Assembly (NCBI GenBank): GCA_949346185.1
Contig: CASGVX010000021.1
Location: forward strand, 1 to 13,940
DNA from: an uncultured Lachnospiraceae bacterium
GTDB taxonomy: Bacteria; Bacillota; Clostridia; Lachnospirales; Lachnospiraceae
Direction: 5' to 3'
DNA: 13,940 bases
Positions within the stretch are counted from its first letter, which is position 1, and each line of letters begins with the position of its first letter. The position numbers and the translations under genes are program-made. The notes under the pieces were generated by a model, which was not told the DNA's origin, did not search any database, and saw only the letters and a program-made list of their open reading frames with translations. Shown here piece after piece: positions 1-6,967 of the stretch.

Positions 1-1
1 C

Positions 2-175
2 AAGGTATATGATGCATCGAATGACAAAGATATCGTGGCTTATCAGAATGAGTTGGATATTCCCGGCCTGCTCCAGAACGTTCAGAAAAAGACAGGAATA
101 GATATGACTGGCTTGCTATTGCAGAATCTTGGAGATGAGGGCTTGACAGATCCGGGAGATGCGATGGTAGATTGA
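2..175 (+). CDS. C-terminal end of an unidentified protein, possibly flotillin/SPFH-like (5' end outside window)
   Basis: An open frame enters from the left edge and stops with TGA at 173-175, giving 57 residues of a C-terminus. The piece is acidic and reads as real protein (for example a segment GLLQNVQKKTGIDMTGLLLQ). A Tyr-Asp start followed by a 'TGID' segment near the C-terminus recalls the ends of some flotillin/SPFH proteins, but this is a weak resemblance and the diagnostic SPFH domain lies outside the window. No terminator follows before ahcY, so it may be cotranscribed with it. The function should be treated as unknown. Confidence 0.45.
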   Translation, partial: KVYDASNDKDIVAYQNELDIPGLLQNVQKKTGIDMTGLLLQNLGDEGLTDPGDAMVD

Positions 176-202
176 GAAGCCGGATAAGCTTAGGACGAAT
201 GT

Positions 203-271
203 ATGTGGAAAATGGATTACGATGCAGCGGAATGGATGAATGGTGCCGCTGAAAGCGGCACGGAGTATTAA
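203..271 (+). CDS. Possible 22-residue leader peptide upstream of ahcY
   Basis: An ATG at 203 opens a 22-codon frame beginning MWKMDYDAAE and ending with TAA at 269-271. The stop touches the ahcY ribosome site (AAGGAGG, 270-276), so ribosomes finishing it would sit on that site. The frame runs through the hairpin at 243-261. A weak AGGA lies six bases upstream of the ATG. It holds three Met codons in 22, suggestive next to a methionine-cycle gene, but the number is small and chance is a real alternative. A similar arrangement occurs before the permease at 12205. Confidence 0.25.
   Translation: MWKMDYDAAEWMNGAAESGTEY
243..261 (+). promoter_or_regulatory. Perfect hairpin just upstream of the ahcY ribosome site
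   Basis: GTGCCGCT (243-250) and AGCGGCAC (254-261) form an 8-bp perfect stem with a three-base GAA loop. It ends eight bases before the AAGGAGG ribosome site of ahcY. No T-tract follows, so it is not a Rho-independent terminator; it could stabilise the mRNA or modulate ribosome access. It lacks the size and layout of a known SAH riboswitch. Confidence 0.5.
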
Positions 272-283
272 GGAGGTAAAGAA

Positions 284-1528
284 ATGAGTCAGATACGCGA
301 TATCAATTTAGCAAAATCAGGAGCCAACAAGATTGAGTGGGTGCGCAGGAATTGTCCCCTGCTTCGCAGCTTGGAGGAGGATTTCTCCAAGGAGAAACCT
401 TTTGCGGGAAAGAAGATTGCCTTGTCCATTCATCTGGAGGCAAAGACGGCTTACTTATGCAAGGTTTTGGCAGCAGGAGGGGCGGAGATGTATGTAACAG
501 GCAGCAATCCTCTGTCTACCCAGGACGATGTGGCGGCAGCTCTAGTTGATGCTGGGCTGAATGTATTCGCATGGCACGGGGCAACGGATGAAGAATACGA
601 GGCGCATATTACGGAAACCCTCTCCCATGAGGCGAATATCATTATTGATGATGGGGGGGATTTGGTGCATATGCTCCATACCTCGAAGAAGGATCAGCTG
701 CCCCATGTGATTGGAGGATGCGAAGAGACTACTACGGGAATTATTCGACTGCAGACCATGGCAGCGGCAGAAGAATTGGAGTTTCCTATGGTGAAGGTGA
801 ACAATGCGGATTGCAAGCATTTGTTTGACAATCGCTATGGTACCGGGCAGTCCGTGTGGGATGGCATCAATAGAACTACCAATCTGATTGTGGCGGGGAA
901 GATTGTGGTGGTTGCTGGTTATGGCTGGTGCGGAAAGGGCGTTTCCATGCGGGCCAAGGCACTTGGGGCCAGAGTCATTGTCACGGAAATTGACCCCATT
1001 AAGGCAATCGAGGCGGTGATGGACGGCTTTGAGGTGCTGCCTATGAAGGAGGCGGCAAAGCAGGGCGATTTCTTCGTGACGGTGACAGGCTGTGCCGGCG
1101 TGATTGACGAGGAAGACTTCATGGAGATGAAGGAAGGAGCTATTCTTTGCAATGCAGGGCATTTTGATGTGGAGATTGATATGAAGCGTCTGAGAGAGAT
1201 TGCTACGAAGCAGGAGGAGATTCGGAATAATATCATAGGCTATACGTTGCCAAATGGAGTGCGCATTTACGTGCTGGCAGAGGGACGTCTGGTGAACTTG
1301 GCGGCAGGAGACGGACATCCGGCGGAGATCATGGATATGAGCTTCGCCATTCAGGCTCTGAGTGCAAAGTATCTGGTGGAGCATGAGAAGGACTTGCGTG
1401 AGAAGCTCATTGACGTGCCGAGAGAGGTAGATATGGAAGTGGCTAGGAGGAAACTGAATTTCCTAGGAAAAGAGATTGACCAGTTGACGCCCTATCAGGA
1501 AAAATATTTGAATAGTTCATCTTTATAG
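284..1528 (+). CDS. ahcY: Adenosylhomocysteinase (S-adenosylhomocysteine hydrolase), short form
   Basis: Cytosolic NAD-dependent enzyme that reversibly splits S-adenosylhomocysteine into adenosine and homocysteine, relieving product inhibition of methyltransferases. At 414 residues it is the short form known from Thermotoga, archaea and some Firmicutes, lacking the roughly 40-residue insert of many proteobacterial and actinobacterial enzymes. Visible family residues: His50 (IHLEAKTA), DDGGD at 122-126, EETTTG at 147-152, Lys178 plus Asp182-Asn183 (KHLFDNRYG), the Rossmann loop GYGWCGKG at 212-219, GHFDVEID at 292-299 and GDGHP at 342-346. The C-terminus ends without the KxxxYRY tail of the human-type enzyme. 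The start is set by AAGGAGG at 270-276, seven bases before the ATG. The next gene follows closely with no terminator between, so the two are probably cotranscribed. Confidence 0.97.
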   Translation: MSQIRDINLAKSGANKIEWVRRNCPLLRSLEEDFSKEKPFAGKKIALSIHLEAKTAYLCKVLAAGGAEMYVTGSNPLSTQDDVAAALVDAGLNVFAWHGATDEEYEAHITETLSHEANIIIDDGGDLVHMLHTSKKDQLPHVIGGCEETTTGIIRLQTMAAAEELEFPMVKVNNADCKHLFDNRYGTGQSVWDGINRTTNLIVAGKIVVVAGYGWCGKGVSMRAKALGARVIVTEIDPIKAIEAVMDGFEVLPMKEAAKQGDFFVTVTGCAGVIDEEDFMEMKEGAILCNAGHFDVEIDMKRLREIATKQEEIRNNIIGYTLPNGVRIYVLAEGRLVNLAAGDGHPAEIMDMSFAIQALSAKYLVEHEKDLREKLIDVPREVDMEVARRKLNFLGKEIDQLTPYQEKYLNSSSL

Positions 1529-1544
1529 AAGTATGGAGGCGTAT

Positions 1545-2336
1545 ATGGAGTTGAAGAAGACGACGATATTATCGGCATTTGTGGCGGTTTCCGGTATTTT
1601 GGCAGAGATCATCTTTCGGGATATCTTTTCCAAATCCTTTGTGGGGGTAGCATTGAGTATCGCCTTGGCGGTAGTGGTGCTGGCTGCGTTTTATTTCGCC
1701 GTTGATGATGTGTATTGCATGGTAGGCCTGTACAGGGACAAGGCATCTGAACGGCAGAAGGAGTATGAGCAGAGGGTATACAGCGTGCTGAACGAGCAGT
1801 TGAAGTTTCAGAAGGTAGTATACAACGAGGTGAAGAATCTGCAGCAACAGGTATCGGAGCAGCAGGAGAAGATGTCGGAATTGTCGGGAATATCTGAAAA
1901 TACGCTGAAAAATCTGGCGGATTTGCTGGAAACACAGGATACGCCGAATGTGACAAAAGAGGACTTAGCACAAATGGCATCGAAGATGGACGTTGGCTTC
2001 CAACGGCTTGTGTCTGAGATGAATGATCAGACAGGACAGCTGCTGGCCGACAGGAAGAAAGAGCAGGAAAACTACATGACATCTGATATGAGTGGTCAGA
2101 CAGGACAGTCTGCGGTGGAAGTCAAAGAACAGTTGTCCTCAGAGATGAGGGAAGAAGCAGAGAGGCTGCTGGCTGATATGGAAGGACAAATGGAGAGGCT
2201 GTCTGCAGAGATGAAAGGACAGACTGATCAGGCGGTATCCCGGATTAACGATCACACGATGCAGGCGGCGAAGGTCATTGCAAAATATGTGGGAAGAAGC
2301 ACAGAGGAAATTAAGACAGAGATTCGCGATCGCTGA
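1545..2336 (+). CDS. Two-helix membrane protein with a long repetitive coiled coil, function unknown
   Basis: 263 residues from the ATG at 1545. An in-frame ATG at 1533 exists, but GGAGG at 1535-1539 lies at the right distance only for 1545, so 1545 is preferred. Two hydrophobic segments (about 8-24 and 32-53) form a short membrane hairpin. The rest is a hydrophilic Glu/Gln/Lys-rich helix, predicted coiled coil from about residue 65. Residues 157-233 contain degenerate repeats of the form (S/A)(E/D)MxxQTxQ, with copies near 157, 180, 199, 210 and 221; the first two share an exact 13-base DNA repeat. It starts 16 bases after ahcY and ends before the terminator at 2413, suggesting one transcript. 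No enzyme motif is visible. The architecture resembles membrane-anchored scaffold or apolipoprotein/MCP-like coiled-coil proteins, but no family is assigned. Confidence 0.85.
   Translation: MELKKTTILSAFVAVSGILAEIIFRDIFSKSFVGVALSIALAVVVLAAFYFAVDDVYCMVGLYRDKASERQKEYEQRVYSVLNEQLKFQKVVYNEVKNLQQQVSEQQEKMSELSGISENTLKNLADLLETQDTPNVTKEDLAQMASKMDVGFQRLVSEMNDQTGQLLADRKKEQENYMTSDMSGQTGQSAVEVKEQLSSEMREEAERLLADMEGQMERLSAEMKGQTDQAVSRINDHTMQAAKVIAKYVGRSTEEIKTEIRDR
2027..2108 (+). repeat. Exact 13-base direct repeat within the coiled-coil gene
   Basis: TCAGACAGGACAG occurs at 2027-2039 and again at 2096-2108, both in frame and encoding the QTGQ core of the protein repeat. A diverged copy lies near 2213-2231. 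The pattern suggests the coiled coil grew by internal duplication. Confidence 0.6.
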
Positions 2337-2412
2337 TGGGATGAAAATAGGGGGATGTCATGATGTTCCTTTTGTTTTCGTAATGGGCGGAAGGTAATAA
2401 TGAAAAATATAA

Positions 2413-2437
2413 GCACCCCGGCATTTTGCCGGGGTGC
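2413..2437. terminator. Bidirectional Rho-independent terminator
   Basis: GCACCCCGGCA (2413-2423) and TGCCGGGGTGC (2427-2437) form an 11-bp perfect, GC-rich stem with a TTT loop. On the plus strand it is followed by CTTGCTGTTTCTT; on the minus strand by TTATATTTTTC. It sits between the plus-strand coiled-coil gene and the 3' end of the minus-strand hydrogenase-like gene and probably ends both transcripts. Confidence 0.9.
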
Positions 2438-2456
2438 CTTGCTGTTTCTTGCAATT

Positions 2457-4412
2457 CTATAGTTGCGTGAGTCTTTCCAGATTGGCCTTCACATCTTCCG
2501 TGGATTCCAAAATGGTGTCCGCAGAAGCGGAAATTTCCTCTGTGACTGCGGCAAGGTTCTGGGTTCTTCCATTTACCTCGCTGATTGTCTCTGTCAGTTT
2601 TTTTGTATCCTCGATAATTTGAGCCACGGAGCGGAGCACGTGCTCTTGAATTTCATTGCTCTTTGAGGCGGTCTCGCTGGAGTCGCTGGCCAGATGGTTG
2701 ATTTCGTCAGCCACCACGGCAAAGCCCCTTCCGGCCTCCCCCGCCCGGGCGGCTTCTATGGATGCATTCAACGCCAGCAGGTTGGTCTGGCTGGCAATAG
2801 AGACCACTTCCTCGTTATTGGAGGTCAGTTCATGGATGTAGTCATTGATCTGATCCATGGACTTGTTCAGCTGCTTGCAAAATTCCGTGATATTCATCAT
2901 GCTGTTGGAGATGTCCGTGCACTCCACGGCGCTGTTGTTATTTCCTTCCACCATCTCGCTGACGGCAGTATGTACAGAACGAAATTCATGATTGACATTG
3001 TTGATGGTCTGCATGATAATCTCCTGCTGGTCAGAAATGGTTCGCTTCTCCTCCTGTACTTGGGCTGCCAGTTCGTTTGCCGTGTCTTTTTCCTTCTCCA
3101 CCTGCCCTTTGATGTAGTGGATGCAGTTTTCCTTATGATTGAAGCCATTGTGGATGGCGATGGCCATCTGCTTGCAGGTATCGTAGCCGCAGCAGGAACA
3201 GTCAATATTTCTCGAGAAATCAGTGGTCTTCTCCATATCGTTATATATTGCATCCATCTCGATGTTGCTGGGAATAGCATACTCGCATTCTTCGGAACAA
3301 TCTGTATAAGAACAGATAAAGTCATCCAGTTTCAACTTTGAAAACTGTTTGTTCAACTGCTTTAATCGCTGGGCGGGAGACATTTTCCGAGACCATGGGT
3401 GGGAGCGCTTGTTGTTCTTGCTTCCCTCTCGGATGCGCATCATCTCGATTAGAACATCATCGGAGACATTTTTCGAGGGTTCCGTGGCAGTTCCATACAG
3501 GCAGCCATCGGCGCAGTTCAATGCATCAATGAAGAGGTAAGACATGTCGCCTTTGGCGATGCGATCCTTATTTTCTTCGAGATAATGATACATGTGCTTT
3601 TCGCCCTCTACTTGGCGGATGAATACGTCTTCTCCCAAGAACCAGTATACATTTTCCTTTAATCCGCCGGGGGTGGGGTAGATAGAGCCCAGCCCGTATT
3701 CGATTTCGTCCTTTGCAGAGGGACCGGATATCTTGTGTTCCCTCACGTATTTCATCAGATGGTCAAATGTCACGTTGTAGGAAATGAGTCCCTGCCCTCT
3801 CTTGGATTCGATTTCCAGCTTCTTTGAGATGCATGGGCTGATGAAAGCCAGCTTGTCATTCAGTCCCATATATTTTTTCACATATACAGCGGCGCACATC
3901 ATCGGACTCTGCACGGGGAATAGCTTGGGCAGTATTTCCGGCACGTATTTCTCTATATAACTGACCACTGCTGGACATGGCTGGGATATTCCCCCGGTAA
4001 AATTATGCTTTTTCACATAGTTCAAGTAAGCCCATGTGGTGATATCTGCCCCGAAAGACACGCTGATCATGCGGTTCACGCCCAATTTCTTCAAGCCGCC
4101 AAGCACGCTCTCATATTCTCTGGGATAATTTGCCAAAAAAGCAGGAGCGATTAGCAAGGAGATCCGTTCTCCCCGCTGCAATGCTTGGAAGAATTCCTCC
4201 GTGTCATCCACGTATTCCCTGGCATCATGCTTGCAGGCATCGAAGCATGCACCGCAGCCGATGCATTTGCTGCCATCCACCTCGATGATATTCTTGCCAT
4301 CGGCGGACTCGATAGCGAGAGTGGCGCCAGTGCAGCTGCAGACGTTGATGCATTTGTTGCAGCCCACGCAATTGTCATTTGTTCTTACTAGACCTTGGGT
4401 ATTTTTAACCAT
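2457..4412 (-). CDS. Sensory [FeFe]-hydrogenase-like protein fused to a methyl-accepting chemotaxis signalling domain
   Basis: 651 residues starting at MVKNTQG; AAGGAGG five bases upstream favours this over an in-frame ATG at 4442. Domains: two 4Fe-4S ferredoxin motifs (Cys15/18/21/25 and 50/53/56/60); an H-cluster domain, about 84-330, with Cys146 (QPCP), Cys194 (SPCISKKLE), Cys300 and Cys304 (NCADGC); a PF04060-type Fe-S domain (Cys405/408/413/430) with more cysteines at 367, 372 and 376; a coiled coil from about 435; and an MCP signalling domain whose hairpin tip (about 537-570) carries QTNLLALNA and EAARAGE. There is no membrane segment, so it is a cytoplasmic receptor. The proton-relay Cys that precedes the first H-cluster ligand in catalytic enzymes is Pro145 here, which favours sensing over bulk H2 turnover. 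Likely role: convert redox or H2/CO state into CheA control. No che or hydrogenase-maturation genes are in view. Confidence 0.93.
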   Translation of the reverse strand: MVKNTQGLVRTNDNCVGCNKCINVCSCTGATLAIESADGKNIIEVDGSKCIGCGACFDACKHDAREYVDDTEEFFQALQRGERISLLIAPAFLANYPREYESVLGGLKKLGVNRMISVSFGADITTWAYLNYVKKHNFTGGISQPCPAVVSYIEKYVPEILPKLFPVQSPMMCAAVYVKKYMGLNDKLAFISPCISKKLEIESKRGQGLISYNVTFDHLMKYVREHKISGPSAKDEIEYGLGSIYPTPGGLKENVYWFLGEDVFIRQVEGEKHMYHYLEENKDRIAKGDMSYLFIDALNCADGCLYGTATEPSKNVSDDVLIEMMRIREGSKNNKRSHPWSRKMSPAQRLKQLNKQFSKLKLDDFICSYTDCSEECEYAIPSNIEMDAIYNDMEKTTDFSRNIDCSCCGYDTCKQMAIAIHNGFNHKENCIHYIKGQVEKEKDTANELAAQVQEEKRTISDQQEIIMQTINNVNHEFRSVHTAVSEMVEGNNNSAVECTDISNSMMNITEFCKQLNKSMDQINDYIHELTSNNEEVVSIASQTNLLALNASIEAARAGEAGRGFAVVADEINHLASDSSETASKSNEIQEHVLRSVAQIIEDTKKLTETISEVNGRTQNLAAVTEEISASADTILESTEDVKANLERLTQL

Positions 4413-4789
4413 AAAGACCTCCTTGAAAAGATAGTATCCCACAAAATCAAATTCCTAAAAGTTTGCAGGTTATAACGCTATTTTTAGCCACATTGGCTGT
4501 TGTCCTAAAGTAAAAATGTCGTTCATCCTCTCAAATTGTACCTTGTAGAGAATGTGAATATACAAATATTGTAACATTTTTTCTGAAGAATAGGAATAGT
4601 ATAAATTGTGATTCTTTTTTGTTTTCTTGCTATCGCTTCAAAATAATAAACAGTTACTGTGAATAGTGACGCATAATATCCCAAGCCTTTCTGGCGCGGG
4701 GAATGAAATGTATTTCCCATTGTTTCACTTTGCAGACATTTTATCATAGGATAACATATAAAATGTACAGTAGGAAAGTGAGGCAAGGG
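4413..4789. other. Divergent intergenic region between the hydrogenase-like gene and the rhodanese gene
   Basis: This 377-base AT-rich stretch must hold the promoters of both divergent genes. No -35/-10 pair close to consensus was found on either strand. It contains a small inverted repeat, AGCCA-CAT-TGGCT, at 4486-4498, and the motif CAGTTACTGTGAATAGTGAC at 4651-4670, parts of which recur at 5196 and 8672. The 87-codon minus-strand frame inside it has no ribosome site or recognisable content and is not called. Confidence 0.5.
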
Positions 4790-5113
4790 ATGAGACTTCG
4801 TATTATATCATGGGAAACCTTGGAAAAGCTTCGTCGGGAAGAGGATGTCTTAATCATAGATTTGCGAGAACAGGAGGAATATGAGCGGGAGCATATTGCG
4901 GGGGCTCTGTGGGCAGACTGGGAACGTTTGGAAGAGGAAATGCCCCGGTATCTTGAAAAGAGGGGCAGGGCGCCCCGATGGATTATACTGTACTGCGACA
5001 GGGGCAATACCAGTCTATTGATTGCTAGGGATCTAGCCAGGAGAGGATATCCGGTGATGAGCATCAATGGGGGATATCATGTGCGGGAAAAGATGGGGCA
5101 GATTTCATCTTGA
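4790..5113 (+). CDS. Single-domain rhodanese-like protein
   Basis: 107 residues from the ATG at 4790, chosen because the rhodanese fold starts at once (ISWETLEKL) and GTGAGG lies six bases upstream; two in-frame ATGs further 5' (4703, 4763) would add a tail of no clear character. Rhodaneses carry sulfur as a persulfide on an active-site cysteine. The visible pattern fits: DLRE at 24-27, the EHIAGA strand-turn at 34-39, and the catalytic loop CDRGNTS starting at Cys69, followed by a helix and the GGY segment near 94-96. The protein has no signal peptide or membrane segment. It starts 377 bases from the divergent hydrogenase-like gene and precedes a transporter with its own leader. The sulfur acceptor cannot be told from sequence. 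Confidence 0.9.
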   Translation: MRLRIISWETLEKLRREEDVLIIDLREQEEYEREHIAGALWADWERLEEEMPRYLEKRGRAPRWIILYCDRGNTSLLIARDLARRGYPVMSINGGYHVREKMGQISS

Positions 5114-5156
5114 AACCAATGTTTGCGTGTGGTAGAATATAAATAACTTTGTATTT

Positions 5157-5166
5157 TTGTATACAA
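5157..5166. promoter_or_regulatory. Short palindrome in the leader of the symporter gene
   Basis: TTGTATACAA is a perfect 10-base palindrome in the AT-rich gap before the AGCS gene; it could be a regulator site or part of a promoter. No -35 with correct spacing was recognised, so this is only a candidate. Confidence 0.2.
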
Positions 5167-5251
5167 TAAAAAGATGTGTCTGGAACTTTTACCCTGAATA
5201 GTGATTTGCAGCATAAAGTTTGCAGACGCTGGAAAGGCATGGTTATTTTTT

Positions 5252-6967
5252 ATGGAAAGTTTTATAAAAGCAATCTCGGATTTTCTGACCTTGGTAGACG
5301 ATGTGGTATGGGGGCCGATTATGCTGGTGCTTCTGGTGGGGACTGGGGCGTTCCTGACTGTCCGCACCAAGGCGATGTGCTGGAGAAATCTCCCTTATGC
5401 CTTGCGCAGCGTGCTGAGCAAGGATGCCCGGAGGAAAAAGGGCGAGGGGGATGTCTCTCCCTTTTCAGCTCTGACAACGGCTCTGGCAGCAACCATTGGA
5501 ACAGGAAATATCGTGGGCGTGGCAACGGCCATGGTGTCTGGCGGTCCAGGCGCCTTGGTGTGGATGTGGATTTCTGCCGCCTTCGGCATGACTTCCAAAT
5601 TTAGCGAGTGCATGCTGGCGATTAAATATCGGGAAGTAAATGAACAGGGCGAGATGTCCGGCGGCCCTATGTATACCATGAAAAAAGCATTTAGGCACAA
5701 GGGAATCGGCGCTGTCTTGGGATGGATATTTGCGCTTTTTGCGGTGCTGGCATCTTTCGGAATTGGCAACCTGACTCAGGCAAACTCTATTTCCAGTGCT
5801 CTGCATACTACGTTCCGCATTCCTATGTGGGCGACGGGGGTTGCCATTACGGTGCTGGCGCTTTTTATCATCTTAGGGGGCATCAAGTCCATCTCCAAGG
5901 TGTCTCAGGTGGTGGTTCCTTTGATGGCTGTTTTCTATATTATTGCGGGAATTGTCATTATATTGGGCAATCTGTCTAATGTTCCTTCTGGCTTGGCAAT
6001 GATATTTAAGATGGCATTCTCAGTCAAAGCAGTGGGTGGCGGCCTCTGTGGCAGCATTGTGGCATCTATGATGCAGGCACTGCGCTTTGGCGTGGCCAGG
6101 GGCGTGTTCTCCAATGAGGCGGGCATGGGTTCCGCAGCTATCACTGCGGCTGCAGCAACCACGGACGACCCTGTGCGTCAGGGATATATCAATATGACGG
6201 GCACATTCTGGGATACCATTGTGGTGTGCACCATCACCGGACTGTGCATTGCCAGTTCCGGCGTGCTAGGGAATACAGAATTGGCGGCTCGTGGGACATA
6301 CTTGGCAAAGGAAGATGGGGTGCAGATCAGTTCTGCCAAAGAGGGAGAGGATAAAGTCGTGGCATCTGATTATGAAATGCGGGAGGAGGATGGAAGCATT
6401 CTTCTGATGCCAAAGGGCGGGGATGCCGCCGAACTTTCTCTTACTCTGAATAAAAAGGAAACGGAAAAGAGGATGAAGGATGGAATGAGGATGGACGACT
6501 CCGTGTCGGTGCTCTGTGGCGTATGGGATGATACGGCGGGCAACCATCATATCTTTGATGACCAAGGGAAATATGAATACCAGACGCTGGTCATCGGATC
6601 GGCTCTGACGATTCAGGCATTTGAGACGGTGTTGGGAGGCTCTGGTGGAATTCTGATATCTATTGCTATCACGTTCTTTGCATTCTCTACCATCTTGGGT
6701 TGGGAATATCATGGGGAGAAAGCCTTTGAATACATATTTAAAACTCACAAATATAATATAGTGTACCGCATCTTTTTCTCGTTGCTTACCTTTGTGGGGG
6801 CTACTACCACGTTGCAGATAGCCTGGACGTTTTCGGACATTGCCAATGCATTGATGGCGATTCCCAACCTGATTTGCATGCTTGCCTTGAGCGGCGTGAT
6901 TAAGGGGGAGATGGAGCGGTTCCAGCGCGTGATTAAGGAAGAGAAGGCTCAGAGGAAGCATGGATAG
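5252..6967 (+). CDS. AGCS-family sodium:alanine/glycine symporter with a large hydrophilic insert
   Basis: 571 residues from the ATG at 5252, where the typical family N-terminus begins (an amphipathic helix, then VVWGPIMLVLLVGTGAFLT). The frame is open upstream to a GTG at 5201. No strong ribosome site sits before 5252 (the nearest, GGAAAGG, is 14 bases away), so the start is less certain than the identity. Family marks: ATIGTGNIVGVA (80-91), the signature GGPGALVWMWISAAFG (97-112), SGGPMYTM (136-143), GNLTQANS (172-179), and FSNEAGMGSAA (286-296). AGCS carriers are usually about 450-500 residues; the excess lies at about 340-448, a charged stretch without membrane helices between two late helices. 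It overlaps the next gene by eight bases. Probable role: Na+- or H+-coupled uptake of small neutral amino acids. Confidence 0.93.
   Translation: MESFIKAISDFLTLVDDVVWGPIMLVLLVGTGAFLTVRTKAMCWRNLPYALRSVLSKDARRKKGEGDVSPFSALTTALAATIGTGNIVGVATAMVSGGPGALVWMWISAAFGMTSKFSECMLAIKYREVNEQGEMSGGPMYTMKKAFRHKGIGAVLGWIFALFAVLASFGIGNLTQANSISSALHTTFRIPMWATGVAITVLALFIILGGIKSISKVSQVVVPLMAVFYIIAGIVIILGNLSNVPSGLAMIFKMAFSVKAVGGGLCGSIVASMMQALRFGVARGVFSNEAGMGSAAITAAAATTDDPVRQGYINMTGTFWDTIVVCTITGLCIASSGVLGNTELAARGTYLAKEDGVQISSAKEGEDKVVASDYEMREEDGSILLMPKGGDAAELSLTLNKKETEKRMKDGMRMDDSVSVLCGVWDDTAGNHHIFDDQGKYEYQTLVIGSALTIQAFETVLGGSGGILISIAITFFAFSTILGWEYHGEKAFEYIFKTHKYNIVYRIFFSLLTFVGATTTLQIAWTFSDIANALMAIPNLICMLALSGVIKGEMERFQRVIKEEKAQRKHG

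Noticed and set aside
176..283. SAH riboswitch before ahcY
   Set aside because: The leader is too short and shows a single simple hairpin; the conserved pseudoknot layout of SAH riboswitches is not visible.
542..1384. 280-codon minus-strand open frame opposite ahcY
   Set aside because: It lies wholly antisense to a clear ahcY gene, is rich in His, Cys and Leu as expected of a shadow frame, and has no ribosome site.
2694..3341. 215-codon plus-strand open frame opposite the hydrogenase/MCP gene
   Set aside because: It mirrors the MCP coding region; its composition follows from the opposite strand.
4523..4786. 87-codon minus-strand frame in the divergent gap
   Set aside because: No ribosome site, no recognisable content, and it occupies the region that should hold two promoters.
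6266..6961. 231-codon minus-strand open frame opposite the AGCS gene
   Set aside because: Antisense to a well-supported transporter and without recognisable domains or ribosome site.
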